DNA of 64,000 nt from Glacieibacterium sp964246975. Its GTDB lineage: Bacteria > Pseudomonadota > Alphaproteobacteria > Sphingomonadales > Sphingomonadaceae. The stretch lies in contig CAXTSL010000001.1 of the NCBI GenBank assembly GCA_964246975.1, positions 9,927 to 73,926 of the forward strand, written 5' to 3'. Under the pieces are notes generated by a model. That model was not told the origin of the DNA and ran no database searches. It saw only the letters and a list, made by a program, of their open reading frames with translations. Both the position numbers and the translations under genes were made by a program. Positions 1-6,968 of the stretch are shown here, piece by piece (position 1 is the stretch's first letter; each line of letters opens with the position of its first letter).

Positions 1-795
1 GTTGGCGGTCGGGATGACGCGGCTATAATCGGGGAAGGTGCCGTCGATGAGCTTCGAGGTCAGCGTCGCCCCGTTCTGGTCCTTTGGGCCGAGCTTGAAG
101 CGGATCTTCGACGCCGACAGCGACATCTCGACATCGCCGTCGGCCTCGTCGAGCAATTTGCGGATTTCGGCGACGCATTTGCGCGGTACGATGACGTCGG
201 GCATCCCTGCCGTGCCGTCGGGGGCGGGCAGTTCGATCTTGGCGAGGCGGTGTCCGTCGGTGGCGACGGCGCGCAACGTCGCGGGCGGTCCGGCGGCGAC
301 GTGGAGGAAGATGCCGTTGAGGTAATAGCGCGTTTCCTCGGTCGAAATCGCGAAGCGCGTGCTGTCGATGATCTTGCGAAGGCTGGCGGCGGGCAGCGTG
401 AAGCTGTGCGGCAGGTCGGTCTCGGCGATCACCGGGAAATCGTCGCGCTTGAGGGTGGCGAGGCTGAAGCGCGCGCGCCCCGCGACCACCGTCATCTTCT
501 CGTTGGCCACGGCAAGTTCGACCTGCGCGCCCTCGGGCAGCTTGCGCGCGATGTCGAACAGCGTGTGCGCGCTGACCGTCGTCGCACCGGGTTGCGCGAC
601 GGTCGCGGCGATCGTCTCGACGACCTGCAAATCGAGGTCGGTCGCCATCAGGCGCAGGCCCCCCCCTTCACCGGCATCGCCGCGCGCCTCGATCAGCACG
701 TTCGACAGGATCGGGATGGTATTGCGCCGCTCGACCACCGATTGGACGTGGCCGAGGCATTTGAGCAGCGTCGCGCGTTCGACAATTGCCTTCAT
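1..795 (-). CDS. dnaN: DNA polymerase III beta sliding clamp, C-terminus cut by window edge
   Basis: The reverse strand from an ATG at 795 reads MKAIVERATLLKCLGHVQ, followed by VVERRNTIPILSNVLIEA, the characteristic start of the DnaN ring protein. The clamp encircles DNA and tethers the replicative polymerase. The frame stays open for 265 codons to base 1, so the last third of a roughly 370-residue protein lies outside the window. The N-terminal start matches the family. Forward reading frames over the same stretch have no recognisable content. The gene is divergent from the acetyltransferase at 892, with 96 bases between them that must hold both promoters. Confidence 0.93.
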   Translation of the reverse strand, partial: MKAIVERATLLKCLGHVQSVVERRNTIPILSNVLIEARGDAGEGGGLRLMATDLDLQVVETIAATVAQPGATTVSAHTLFDIARKLPEGAQVELAVANEKMTVVAGRARFSLATLKRDDFPVIAETDLPHSFTLPAASLRKIIDSTRFAISTEETRYYLNGIFLHVAAGPPATLRAVATDGHRLAKIELPAPDGTAGMPDVIVPRKCVAEIRKLLDEADGDVEMSLSASKIRFKLGPKDQNGATLTSKLIDGTFPDYSRVIPTAN

Positions 796-891
796 CGTGT
801 CTCTATTCCCCGCGTGTGACCCGCGACTATAGCGGCTGCGGCGTCGCGGGGTAGGGGTTTCTCGCAGCGTGGGCATAGTCGGGGGGTCGCC

Positions 892-1422
892 ATGTCGATT
901 GTCGTGCGGCCCGAGCAGCCCGCTGATTTCGCGGCCATCGACGCCGTCATCGTCGCCGCCTTCGCCGCCGTGGCGTACAGCGACCACGACGAGCAGCGGA
1001 TCGTCGCGCGGTTGCGGGCCGCCGACGCCTATGTCCCCGAACTGGCGCTGGTCGCCGACGCGGCGGGCGCGATCGTCGGGCACCTGCTGCTGACGCGCGT
1101 CGCGATTGCGGGCGGCGGCGCATCGGTCGCGGCGCTGGCGCTCGGGCCGCTGTCGGTGGCTCCGGCGTCGCAGCGACAGGGCGTGGGAAGTGCGCTGATC
1201 GCGGCCGCCCATGCCCGCGCGCGGGACCGGGGCTTCGCAGGCATCGTCGTGCTCGGACCGGGGGCCTATAACCGGCGCTTTGGCTATCGGCAGCTCGGCG
1301 AGTTCGGGCTGACGCTGCCGTTCGCGGCGCACCCGCGCGACTGCCGCATCCTGCCGCTCGATGCCAGCGCACTGCCCGCGAACGGCATGATCGACTATCC
1401 GCCCGCGTGGACGGCGGCGTAG
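892..1422 (+). CDS. GNAT N-acetyltransferase, YhbS-like
   Basis: This is a 176-residue single-domain protein. The acetyl-CoA pyrophosphate loop is visible as RQGVGSAL near residue 97, preceded by the beta-strand LALGPLSVAP, and followed by the YNRRFGY motif that marks the YhbS branch (COG3153) of GNAT enzymes. The N-terminus IVVRPEQPADFAAI is the usual first strand and helix. The acceptor substrate cannot be told from sequence. The protein should be cytosolic. It is followed after 59 bases by a small secreted-looking protein on the same strand. Confidence 0.88.
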   Translation: MSIVVRPEQPADFAAIDAVIVAAFAAVAYSDHDEQRIVARLRAADAYVPELALVADAAGAIVGHLLLTRVAIAGGGASVAALALGPLSVAPASQRQGVGSALIAAAHARARDRGFAGIVVLGPGAYNRRFGYRQLGEFGLTLPFAAHPRDCRILPLDASALPANGMIDYPPAWTAA

Positions 1423-1481
1423 CGGATTGCCGCGCGCCGGGTGCCGATGCATGGTCGCGGCGCGGCCAGGCGGGGTACGGC

Positions 1482-1799
1482 ATGTCGTGGGCGATCATCC
1501 TGACGATGCAGGCGGCGACCCCTTTGCTCGGCCTCGACCGCAGCACGTTCGATCTCCGCACCGCCACGCCGATATCGCGATGCGCGGGCGGCGGCGACGA
1601 GATCGTCGTTTGCGGGCGTCAAGACAGCGAGACATACCGGCTGCGCGATCCCCGTCTCGAGGCGTTCGAGCCGAAGCCGCTGCGCGCCGAAATCGGCATC
1701 GTCGGCGACGTGTCGGCGAGAGTGCACGGCGAACAGGTCGAATTTCCGGGGGGCGTGACGAGCCAGCGCGCGATGGTGACGCTGAAGGTGCCGTTTTAA
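1482..1799 (+). CDS. Small hypothetical protein with DEIVVCG motif
   Basis: The 105-residue product starts MSWAIILTMQAATPLLGLD, a short hydrophobic leader, and contains two cysteines in RCAGGGDEIVVCGR followed by ETYRL. This Cys/DEIVVCG/YRL pattern recurs in small exported proteins of sphingomonads as I remember them; no function is known to me. A longer reading from an upstream start at 1407 would overlap the acetyltransferase gene, and its extra residues are shadow-like, so I chose the ATG at 1482. The ribosome binding site is weak. Confidence 0.6.
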   Translation: MSWAIILTMQAATPLLGLDRSTFDLRTATPISRCAGGGDEIVVCGRQDSETYRLRDPRLEAFEPKPLRAEIGIVGDVSARVHGEQVEFPGGVTSQRAMVTLKVPF

Positions 1800-1810
1800 G
1801 GCCATGTTGT

Positions 1811-1919
1811 CGTCGTCCCCGCACAGGCGGGGGCCCAGTCCGCTTCACAGGAATGCCAGCGCCGCCGACCGCCAGATCGTTGTGGAGTGGACTGTCCCCG
1901 CCTGCGCGGGGATGACGAG
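1811..1919. repeat. Imperfect inverted repeat, dispersed 'CGTC-TCCCCGC' element, copy 1
   Basis: The left arm (1811-1844) reads cgtcgtccccgcacaggcgg then gggcccagtc; the right arm (1886-1919) is nearly its reverse complement, containing gtccccgcctgcgcggggat. The inner part is about 41 bases. Similar inverted repeats occur at 28485-28556 and 40866-40950. It lies between the small protein at 1482 and the DUF72 gene, which converge, so it could also act as a bidirectional transcription stop. Confidence 0.75.
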
Positions 1920-1932
1920 GCGAAGGTCGAAG

Positions 1933-2685
1933 TTACGCTTGCAGGCGCTCGATCAGCCCCATCGCCGCTGCGGGCGCGCGCAGCTTGCCGCCCGCGATGA
2001 AATAGACGAACACGTCGCGCCTGCCGCCCGCGCTCCACGCCCGCGCGACCTCGGCCCAGCCGTCGAGCGCGGCGGTCGGGTAACCCGCTGGTTCGGCGTC
2101 GCTGCCGTTCTGCAGGCGCGCATAGACGAAATCGGCGGTCGGTGCGTCGCCAGCGTCGAGCGGCGACGGAAATTTGTCGGCGTCGGCGAACACGACGGCG
2201 CAATTATGGTCGCGCGCGAGGGTCAGGAACGCCGGATCGCGGAAACTTTCGTGGCGAACTTCGAGGGCGTGACGCAGGCGGCGGTTGCCGAGCCTGGGCG
2301 GCAGCAGCGCGACGAAGCGCGCAAAATCCTCGCGGTCGAATTGCTTGGTCGCGGCGAACTGCCAGAGCACGGGGCCGAGCTTGTCGCCGAGCCGGTCGAC
2401 GCCGCTGGCATAGAAGCGCGCAATCGACTCGCCCGCGTCGGCGAGCACGCGGCGGTTGACCGCGAAGCGCGGTGCCTTGAGGCTGAAGACGAAGCCCTCG
2501 GGGGTCTCGTCGTGCCATTTCCGGAAACTCGCGGGTTTTTGCGAGCCATAGAAGGTGCCGTTGATCTCGATGGCGGTGAGATGGCGGCTGGCGTACGAAA
2601 GCTCGTCGGCCTGCCGCAGCCCTGCCGGGTAGAATACCCCGCGCCACGGCTCGTAGGTCCACCCGCCGACGCCCGCGCGGATCAT
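1933..2685 (-). CDS. DUF72 family protein (YecE-like)
   Basis: The 250-residue protein begins MIRAGVGGWTYEPWRGVFYP and carries the DUF72 (COG1801) hallmarks: the W-Y-P start, EINGTFYG, FVFSLKAPRF near residue 65, and a TIM-barrel-like end FVYFIAGGKLRAPAAAMGL. The biochemical role of this family is not established. The start ATG at 2685 overlaps the stop of the upstream Fic gene (TGA at 2684-2682), which suggests translational coupling in an operon Rieske-Fic-DUF72. The stop is TAA at 1935-1933. Confidence 0.88.
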   Translation of the reverse strand: MIRAGVGGWTYEPWRGVFYPAGLRQADELSYASRHLTAIEINGTFYGSQKPASFRKWHDETPEGFVFSLKAPRFAVNRRVLADAGESIARFYASGVDRLGDKLGPVLWQFAATKQFDREDFARFVALLPPRLGNRRLRHALEVRHESFRDPAFLTLARDHNCAVVFADADKFPSPLDAGDAPTADFVYARLQNGSDAEPAGYPTAALDGWAEVARAWSAGGRRDVFVYFIAGGKLRAPAAAMGLIERLQA

Positions 2686-3434
2686 GGCTCGCCTCCCTCG
2701 TCGAGCGCCGCGAGCAGGTCGCCGAGCGTCGCGTCGAGGCGGTCGTACAACAGTGCTTCGAACGGCGCGAGGTCGCCCGTCGTCGAGCCGTGTTCGAGCG
2801 CGTCGAGGTACGCCGCACGATCCTCGGGGCGCACCGCCACGGGAGGATAGCCGCCGCGCAACAGCACGAAGTTCATCAGCAGCCGCGCGGTCCGCCCGTT
2901 GCCGTCGGCGAAGGGATGGATCGCGGTTAGCCGCCAATGTGCATCGAAGGCGGTAGCAGGCGTCGCAGCGGCCTGCGCCAACCACACGCCGAAGTCGGTC
3001 ATCAGCGCGGGGATTTTGGCGGGGTTAGGAAAGACCGCGCCCGACCCCGCGACGCGGCGCGGGAAGCGGCTATAGGACCCTGCGATGTCGGGGGCGCTGC
3101 GCAACACGATGCGGCGGTGGAGTTCGGTGACGACGGCTTCGCCGAGCGGCTCGACGCCTGCCGCAAGGTCGCGCACCCAGAGCAGTGCGGCGTGATGGTC
3201 CTGCGCTTCGAGATGGTCGCGTAGCGGCTTGCCGCCGACGGTGATACCATGCGCGATGACCTCGGCGGTTTCGCGCAGCGTCAGCGTGTTGCCCTCGATG
3301 GCGTTCGAGGTGAAGGTCAACTCGACATCGTGGTGCGCCTGCAACGCGCCGAGCGGCCCGCTCCGCAACGGGCGCAGCGCGTCGAGCGCCGCCTTGCGCG
3401 CCGCGATGCGGGCGAGGACGATGGCGCGGCTCAG
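2682..3434 (-). CDS. Fic domain protein (AMPylase-type), apparent CTG start
   Basis: The frame contains HPFADGNGRTARLLMN (catalytic His near residue 173), the core motif of Fic enzymes that transfer AMP or similar groups to protein hydroxyls. Near residue 43 is TSNAIEGN, matching the N-terminal inhibitory helix motif (S/T)xxxE(G/N) of self-inhibited class II Fic proteins, and TLTLRETAEVI follows as in close relatives. No ATG, GTG or TTG precedes the first helix (ARIAARKAALDALRPL). A CTG at 3434-3432 overlaps the upstream stop in the order CTGA and gives 250 residues; the first usual start, TTG at 3368, would cut the first helix. The gene is coupled to the Rieske gene upstream and to DUF72 downstream. 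Confidence 0.85.
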   Translation of the reverse strand: MSRAIVLARIAARKAALDALRPLRSGPLGALQAHHDVELTFTSNAIEGNTLTLRETAEVIAHGITVGGKPLRDHLEAQDHHAALLWVRDLAAGVEPLGEAVVTELHRRIVLRSAPDIAGSYSRFPRRVAGSGAVFPNPAKIPALMTDFGVWLAQAAATPATAFDAHWRLTAIHPFADGNGRTARLLMNFVLLRGGYPPVAVRPEDRAAYLDALEHGSTTGDLAPFEALLYDRLDATLGDLLAALDEGGEP

Positions 3435-4828
3435 ACCGCCGCCATGTACGCATCGAGCGTCATGTGGAAATGCCGGATGCGGCTCTCCTGATATTGCGCC
3501 AGCGTCACACCGGGCTTTTTCGATGCCTTGAGGCCGCGTTGGATGCGGCGGAGGTTGCTGGTGTCCTGATCGGCGACCTTCGCCGCCGAGCCGAGTTCGG
3601 GTGCGTCGGCCCATTTGGCGTCGAGGCCGAGCCACGTCACCTTGGCGGGCGGCGGGTGGCTGCCGTCGGGGGCTTTGGCGAACAAATACATGATCTCCAT
3701 GATGCAGCTGTCGGGGTCGTGGCCATTGGGGCGGAAGCGATAGACGAGCGGCAGCGACTGGCCGCCCCACGGCACCATGTTGGGGAACAGCAGATATTCG
3801 ATGAGGTCGAGGGATTCGCAGTCCGACAGCGCCGACATGTCGCGCTTCGACGCCTTGCCGATCCTGGCGCGGGCGCGTTCGGCGAGCGCGGCGCGGGGCG
3901 ACACGCCGTCGCCATGGACGATGGGGTCGCCCGCGAAGAACGGCACGTCGCGGCGCATCTGGCGGATCGTCTCGTCGCCGCTGGTGTCGCTGCGCGCGGG
4001 GCTGGGGACGCCCTGGACGCTGATCATCCGGCTGGTGTGGCGGACGCCGGGCCACACGTCGTACTGGGTGTTCTCGTCGCCGTAATAGCCCATCACCTGC
4101 GGGTGCGCCGAGCTGACGTGATAGGCCTCGATGAAGGCTTCGAGCGCGAGCTTCCAGTTGCACGGCATCAGCTTGGCGACATGCGCCGCCTTCCAGCGGT
4201 CTTCGAGCGCGAAGCCGGCGAAATGTTCGGGAAGGTTTTCGAGGTAGGTTTCGAGCGGCTCGGCATCCCTGTCGAAGTTGACGAAGACGAAGCCGCCCCA
4301 GACGCCGACCTGCGCCTGCGGCAGGTCGAAATTGGCGCGGTCGATGTGCGGGAAATCCCACGCGCCGGGCATCCCGGCGAAGCTGCCGTCGAGGTTCCAG
4401 GTGAAGGCGTGGAATGGGCACACCAGTTGCCTGACGCAGCCGCCCTCGGCGCGGAGCTGGGTGCCGCGGTGCAGGCACGAATTGACGAAGGCGCGGACCT
4501 GGCCGTCGTTGCCGCGCGCGACGATCAGCGAGTCGTCGACGATGTCGTAGACGATGTGGTCGCCGGGGTTCGGGATTTCCTCGACGCGGCACGCGAGCTG
4601 CCAGGTCTTGCGCCACACTTGCACGATCTCGCGCGCTGCCCAATCCTTCGAGATATAACGGTCGATCGACACGTCGTCGGTCGGCAGTCCTTGCGCGGGT
4701 GACTCCGAGCGCAGGATGGCGGACGCGGGATTGCGGTCGGCGGCGAGCACCTCCTGCACGCTCGGGCGCGGGCGACCCGCGATGGTCGGGTGGTCGAGTG
4801 CTGGCGGGTCGGCGAACTGCGTGGCCAT
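3431..4828 (-). CDS. Rieske non-heme iron oxygenase, alpha subunit
   Basis: The 465-residue protein has a Rieske [2Fe-2S] site C118-L-H120 ... C137-P-F-H140, then a catalytic domain with the mononuclear iron ligands in EAFIEAYHVSSAHPQ (H237, H242). This is the architecture of aromatic ring-hydroxylating dioxygenase large subunits and related oxygenases, which use electrons from a reductase to hydroxylate organic substrates. No reductase, ferredoxin or beta subunit gene is nearby. I chose ATG 4828 because GGGGAGGG lies 6 bases before it; an in-frame start further upstream adds shadow-like residues. It is divergent from the DUF3237 gene at 4921 and overlaps the Fic start. Confidence 0.92.
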   Translation of the reverse strand: MATQFADPPALDHPTIAGRPRPSVQEVLAADRNPASAILRSESPAQGLPTDDVSIDRYISKDWAAREIVQVWRKTWQLACRVEEIPNPGDHIVYDIVDDSLIVARGNDGQVRAFVNSCLHRGTQLRAEGGCVRQLVCPFHAFTWNLDGSFAGMPGAWDFPHIDRANFDLPQAQVGVWGGFVFVNFDRDAEPLETYLENLPEHFAGFALEDRWKAAHVAKLMPCNWKLALEAFIEAYHVSSAHPQVMGYYGDENTQYDVWPGVRHTSRMISVQGVPSPARSDTSGDETIRQMRRDVPFFAGDPIVHGDGVSPRAALAERARARIGKASKRDMSALSDCESLDLIEYLLFPNMVPWGGQSLPLVYRFRPNGHDPDSCIMEIMYLFAKAPDGSHPPPAKVTWLGLDAKWADAPELGSAAKVADQDTSNLRRIQRGLKASKKPGVTLAQYQESRIRHFHMTLDAYMAAV

Positions 4829-4920
4829 GTGGTGCCCTCCCCTCGGACGCCCGCGCAACTTGCGCCGCCAGCGCGCGCGGTGCAACGCGCGAACGCTCCC
4901 GCACCGAAAGGCCGCCGCGC

Positions 4921-5379
4921 ATGGACAGTCTCGATCCCCGCCACCTGACGACGCTGACGCTGACCGTCGACTACCCGAACATGGTCGACATCGGCACTAC
5001 CGCGCACGGTCGCCGCCGTGTCGCGCCGGTGACGGCGGGGCATTTCGAGGGCGAGCGGCTGCGCGGCAGCCATGCGGTCGGGGCCGACTGGGTAATCAAC
5101 CGCCCCGACGGAGCGATGGTCCTCGACGTGCGGCTGACGCTGGTGACGCACGACGGGGCGAATATCTATCTGACCTATTCAGGCAGCTTTATCGCCGCGC
5201 CCGAACATATGGCGGCGTTCAACCAAGGCGCGCGGCTGGGCTTCGACCAATACCGGCTGCGGACCTTGCCGCGCTTCGAAACCGGCGACGCGCGCTATGC
5301 GTGGCTCAACGACCTGCCCTGCGCGGGGGTCGGGCGGCAGGCGGCGACGGGGCCGGTCTATACGATCTGGGAGATTTGA
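4921..5379 (+). CDS. DUF3237 domain protein
   Basis: The 152-residue protein reads MDSLDPRHLTTLTLTVDYPN and includes GTTAHGRRRVAPVTAGHFEGE, GADWVINRPDGAMVLDVRL and the ending PVYTIWEI, all typical of the DUF3237 (COG7-stranded beta-barrel-like) family. These proteins often sit beside oxygenases and degradation genes; their role is unknown. It is transcribed divergently from the Rieske oxygenase, so a shared control region in the 92 bases between them is plausible. An AAGG-containing weak ribosome site is about 11 bases before the ATG. Confidence 0.85.
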   Translation: MDSLDPRHLTTLTLTVDYPNMVDIGTTAHGRRRVAPVTAGHFEGERLRGSHAVGADWVINRPDGAMVLDVRLTLVTHDGANIYLTYSGSFIAAPEHMAAFNQGARLGFDQYRLRTLPRFETGDARYAWLNDLPCAGVGRQAATGPVYTIWEI

Positions 5380-5464
5380 GAACCGATCCGGCCAAGTTGC
5401 AAACTCACCCTAAAAAAGGATGGTCAGCGCGAGTCGTCGCCCGCTAAGTAATTGCGCTGCCACG

Positions 5465-5482
5465 CTCCGCCTAGCAGCGGAG
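5465..5482 (+). promoter_or_regulatory. 5' leader stem-loop of the small-peptide gene, loop CTAGCA
   Basis: A 6-base-pair stem ctccgc / gcggag closes the 6-base loop ctagca, about 16 bases before the strong ribosome binding site of the 26-codon ORF at 5513. A -10-like TAAGTA lies at 5445-5450 but I see no convincing -35. In the known Fst/TxpA class of toxin mRNAs a 5' stem-loop limits translation; a similar role here is inference. The same loop sequence recurs in the two downstream hairpins. Confidence 0.45.
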
Positions 5483-5512
5483 TTAATCCGGCAGTACAAG
5501 GAGGTGTTGTTA

Positions 5513-5593
5513 TTGACTAGCTACCAAATTGCGATGGTCGTTATCGCGTTTGCCACTCTGATGATCACGGTCGTCAGAAACAAGCGCGACTAG
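5513..5593 (+). CDS. 26-residue single-pass membrane peptide, candidate type I toxin (TxpA/holin-like toxin type)
   Basis: A TTG start at 5513 lies 7 bases after AAGGAGGT (5498-5505), the strongest Shine-Dalgarno in this part of the window. The peptide begins MTSYQIAMVVIAFATLM, forms one membrane helix, and ends with a charged RNKRD tail before TAG. This matches the build of type I toxins. As I recall it, Bacillus TxpA begins MSTYESLMVMIGFANLI, which shares the M-x-x-Y, MV, I, FA and L positions, and Firmicute 'putative holin-like toxins' look alike. Codon use is AT-richer than the flanking genes, suggesting acquisition. Nothing proves expression or toxicity. See the hairpins, repeat and antisense RNA candidate that follow. 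Confidence 0.6.
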   Translation: MTSYQIAMVVIAFATLMITVVRNKRD

Positions 5594-5599
5594 CAGCCA

Positions 5600-5627
5600 G
5601 GGGCGGGCGTCTAGCAACGTCCGCCCC
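5600..5627. promoter_or_regulatory. Strong stem-loop after the small-peptide gene, loop CTAGCA
   Basis: An 11-base-pair stem with one G-U wobble (5600-5610 with 5617-5627; ggggcgggcgt against acgtccgcccc) closes the loop ctagca. It begins six bases after the TAG of the small peptide. It would stabilise or end the toxin mRNA. On the other strand it lies just past the T-run of the second hairpin. The loop is the same hexamer as in the leader hairpin at 5465. Confidence 0.6.
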
Positions 5628-5700
5628 GAAATCGAAAAGGCCCCGCCTGCTAGCACAAGCGGGGCCCGAAGGTGATGCTGAATAGCTACCAGACAGCGCG
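5628..5700 (-). ncRNA. Candidate antisense RNA (antitoxin) convergent to the small-peptide gene
   Basis: Reading leftwards, a -10-like TATATAGT lies at 5701-5708 without a clear -35, then the repeat copy 5698-5679, then a GC-rich hairpin (5666-5639) and TTTTCGATTT. That would give an RNA of about 70 bases ending in an intrinsic terminator. Its 5' part could pair with the toxin start region through 16 Watson-Crick pairs and one wobble. This fits antitoxin RNAs of type I systems (RatA, RNA II of par). The promoter is weak by eye, so existence of the RNA is inference. Confidence 0.4.
5633..5666 (-). terminator. Intrinsic terminator for leftward transcript, possibly bidirectional
   Basis: The 8-base-pair stem ggccccgc (5639-5646) with gcggggcc (5659-5666) closes a 12-base loop ctgctagcacaa, and in the leftward direction is followed by CCTTTTCGATTT. 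Rightward there is no T-run. It is the third hairpin in 200 bases whose loop holds CTAGCA. Confidence 0.65.
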
Positions 5701-5757
5701 GACTATATAACGTGCCCGCGACGTAAAAGCTAGTGTGGGCCGTACCCGCCCCGCTCG

Positions 5758-6528
5758 TCAGTTCCGCCCCACCCAGTGCAGGCCCGCGCCGTGCCGCGCG
5801 AGCCAGCGGCGGTGCGGCGCGGGGTCGCCGTCGCCCAGCGCCGCCGCAAGCGTCCAGAACGCGGGGCCGTGATTGGGGTGGACGAGATGCGCGACCTCGT
5901 GGGCGACGACGCTGCGGCGCACGTCGGGCGGGGCGAGGATCAGTCGCCAGCTATAGCCGATGCGCCCTCGCGCGGTGCTGCAGCTTCCCCAGCGCGCGGC
6001 CGGGTCGCGCACCGCGACGCGCGCCACGGTCAGCCCGTGCGTCGCGGCGAGGGCGTGCGTCTCGCGCGTCAACGTCGCGAGTGCCTGCGCACGCAGCCAG
6101 CGCGTGACGCGCCCGGGCAATGTGCTCGCCTCGCCGCCGACCCGCAGACGGTCGCCGTCGCGCGCGACGCCGCGCCGGTGCGCCGGGCTCCAGTCGAGGG
6201 TCAGCGTGCCGCCTTCGAACGGGATCGCCGCGCCGGCCACGAAGGGCAGCGGGCGCGGCCAGCCGACGACGCGCGCCGCGAGCCACGCGTGCTGCGTCGC
6301 GAGGAAAGCGGTCGCCTCGCCAAGCTTGGTGCGCGGCGGCAGCGTCAGGCGAACCTCGCCCGCGACCGCGTCGGCGCGCAGCGTCAGGTGGCGCGCGCGG
6401 GCGTTGCGGACCAGCGCGACGGGCACGACGCGTCCCGCGATGGTCAGCGGCGGCAGCGCCACGGGCGACCGGCTGGGCGGAGCCGCCGCGACGATCGGCG
6501 CACGGGGACTGCGGAACAGCCGCAGCAT
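5758..6528 (-). CDS. YgjP/WLM-type zinc metalloprotease (DUF45, M48)
   Basis: The 256-residue protein has the zinc site HEVAHLVHPNHGPAFW near residue 210 (HExxH plus the third His of the DUF45/YgjP type), preceded by RWGSCSTARGRIGYSWRL, the family's conserved RWGSC block. The N-terminal half is a beta-rich domain (VRNARARHLTLR). These predicted cytosolic peptidases are poorly characterised. ATG 6528 is chosen because it is immediately downstream of the YcgN-type gene stop (6531), consistent with an operon SCO1-YcgN-YgjP. Confidence 0.88.
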   Translation of the reverse strand: MLRLFRSPRAPIVAAAPPSRSPVALPPLTIAGRVVPVALVRNARARHLTLRADAVAGEVRLTLPPRTKLGEATAFLATQHAWLAARVVGWPRPLPFVAGAAIPFEGGTLTLDWSPAHRRGVARDGDRLRVGGEASTLPGRVTRWLRAQALATLTRETHALAATHGLTVARVAVRDPAARWGSCSTARGRIGYSWRLILAPPDVRRSVVAHEVAHLVHPNHGPAFWTLAAALGDGDPAPHRRWLARHGAGLHWVGRN

Positions 6529-6530
6529 CG

Positions 6531-6968
6531 CTATAACGGGGTTTCGACGATGTGGTTTTCGAGCGGCCCGGCGTCGGCCTCGCTGACCGTCCAGCCGCGC
6601 GTCGACGCCCCTGCCGCGTGGACGCTGTCGCGGTCGCCGGTGACGAGATGGTGCCAGTCGGGCAGCCCCTGCCCGCGCTGCAACCGCAGGTACGCGCAAC
6701 TCGACGGCAGCCATTCGAGGCTTTCGAGCTTCTCGGGCGTCAGCCGGACGCAATCGGGGACGAGGCGCTTGCGGTTCTTGTAATCCCTGCACAATCCGCT
6801 GCGGCCATCGAGCAGGCGGCACGCGACGTTGGTCGGATACAGCTCGCCGGTTTCCTCGTCCTCGAGCTTGTGGACGCAGCACTTGCCGCAGCCGTCGCAC
6901 AGGCTTTCCCATTGCGTCGGCGACATGGCACGCAGCGGCACCGTCTCCCAGAAGCGCTCAGCGGACAT
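6531..6968 (-). CDS. YcgN/YkgJ cysteine-cluster protein (UPF0260)
   Basis: The 145-residue protein carries CDGCGKCCVHKLEDEETGEL, then CRLLDGRSGLCRDYKNRK and a conserved C at PDCVRLTP, the pattern of UPF0260 proteins (YcgN) thought to bind zinc or an iron-sulfur cluster. The end SEADAGPLENHIVETPL is usual for the family. The start overlaps the end of the SCO1 gene by 11 bases, so the two are probably co-translated. Confidence 0.9.
   Translation of the reverse strand: MSAERFWETVPLRAMSPTQWESLCDGCGKCCVHKLEDEETGELYPTNVACRLLDGRSGLCRDYKNRKRLVPDCVRLTPEKLESLEWLPSSCAYLRLQRGQGLPDWHHLVTGDRDSVHAAGASTRGWTVSEADAGPLENHIVETPL

Larger units (their letters stand above)
5514..5698. repeat. Imperfect 20-base direct repeat flanking the hairpins (5514-5533 and 5679-5698)
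   Basis: The first copy reads tgactagctaccaaattgcg and starts inside the TTG start codon of the small peptide; the second reads tgaatagctaccagacagcg and lies beyond the hairpins. Sixteen of 20 positions agree, with nine in a row (tagctacca). A transcript made leftwards through the second copy would therefore be complementary to the toxin initiation region, the same logic as the DRa/DRb repeats of the Fst (par) locus. The spacer contains the toxin ORF and two hairpins. Confidence 0.7.

Noticed and set aside
250..819. Long forward reading frames opposite dnaN
   Set aside because: The reverse strand encodes a clear DnaN protein; the forward frames have Arg/Ala-rich, shadow-like translations typical of GC-rich DNA.
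2682..4922. One 746-codon frame covering Fic and the Rieske gene
   Set aside because: Only its last third is Fic-like. The rest is antisense or out-of-frame reading over the Rieske gene, which has its own strong start and Rieske motifs.
5380..5757. tRNA, riboswitch or integron-like attachment site in the island
   Set aside because: The three hairpins do not form a cloverleaf and lack an anticodon arm, and there is no gene cassette or integrase; the toxin-antitoxin reading explains more of the structure.
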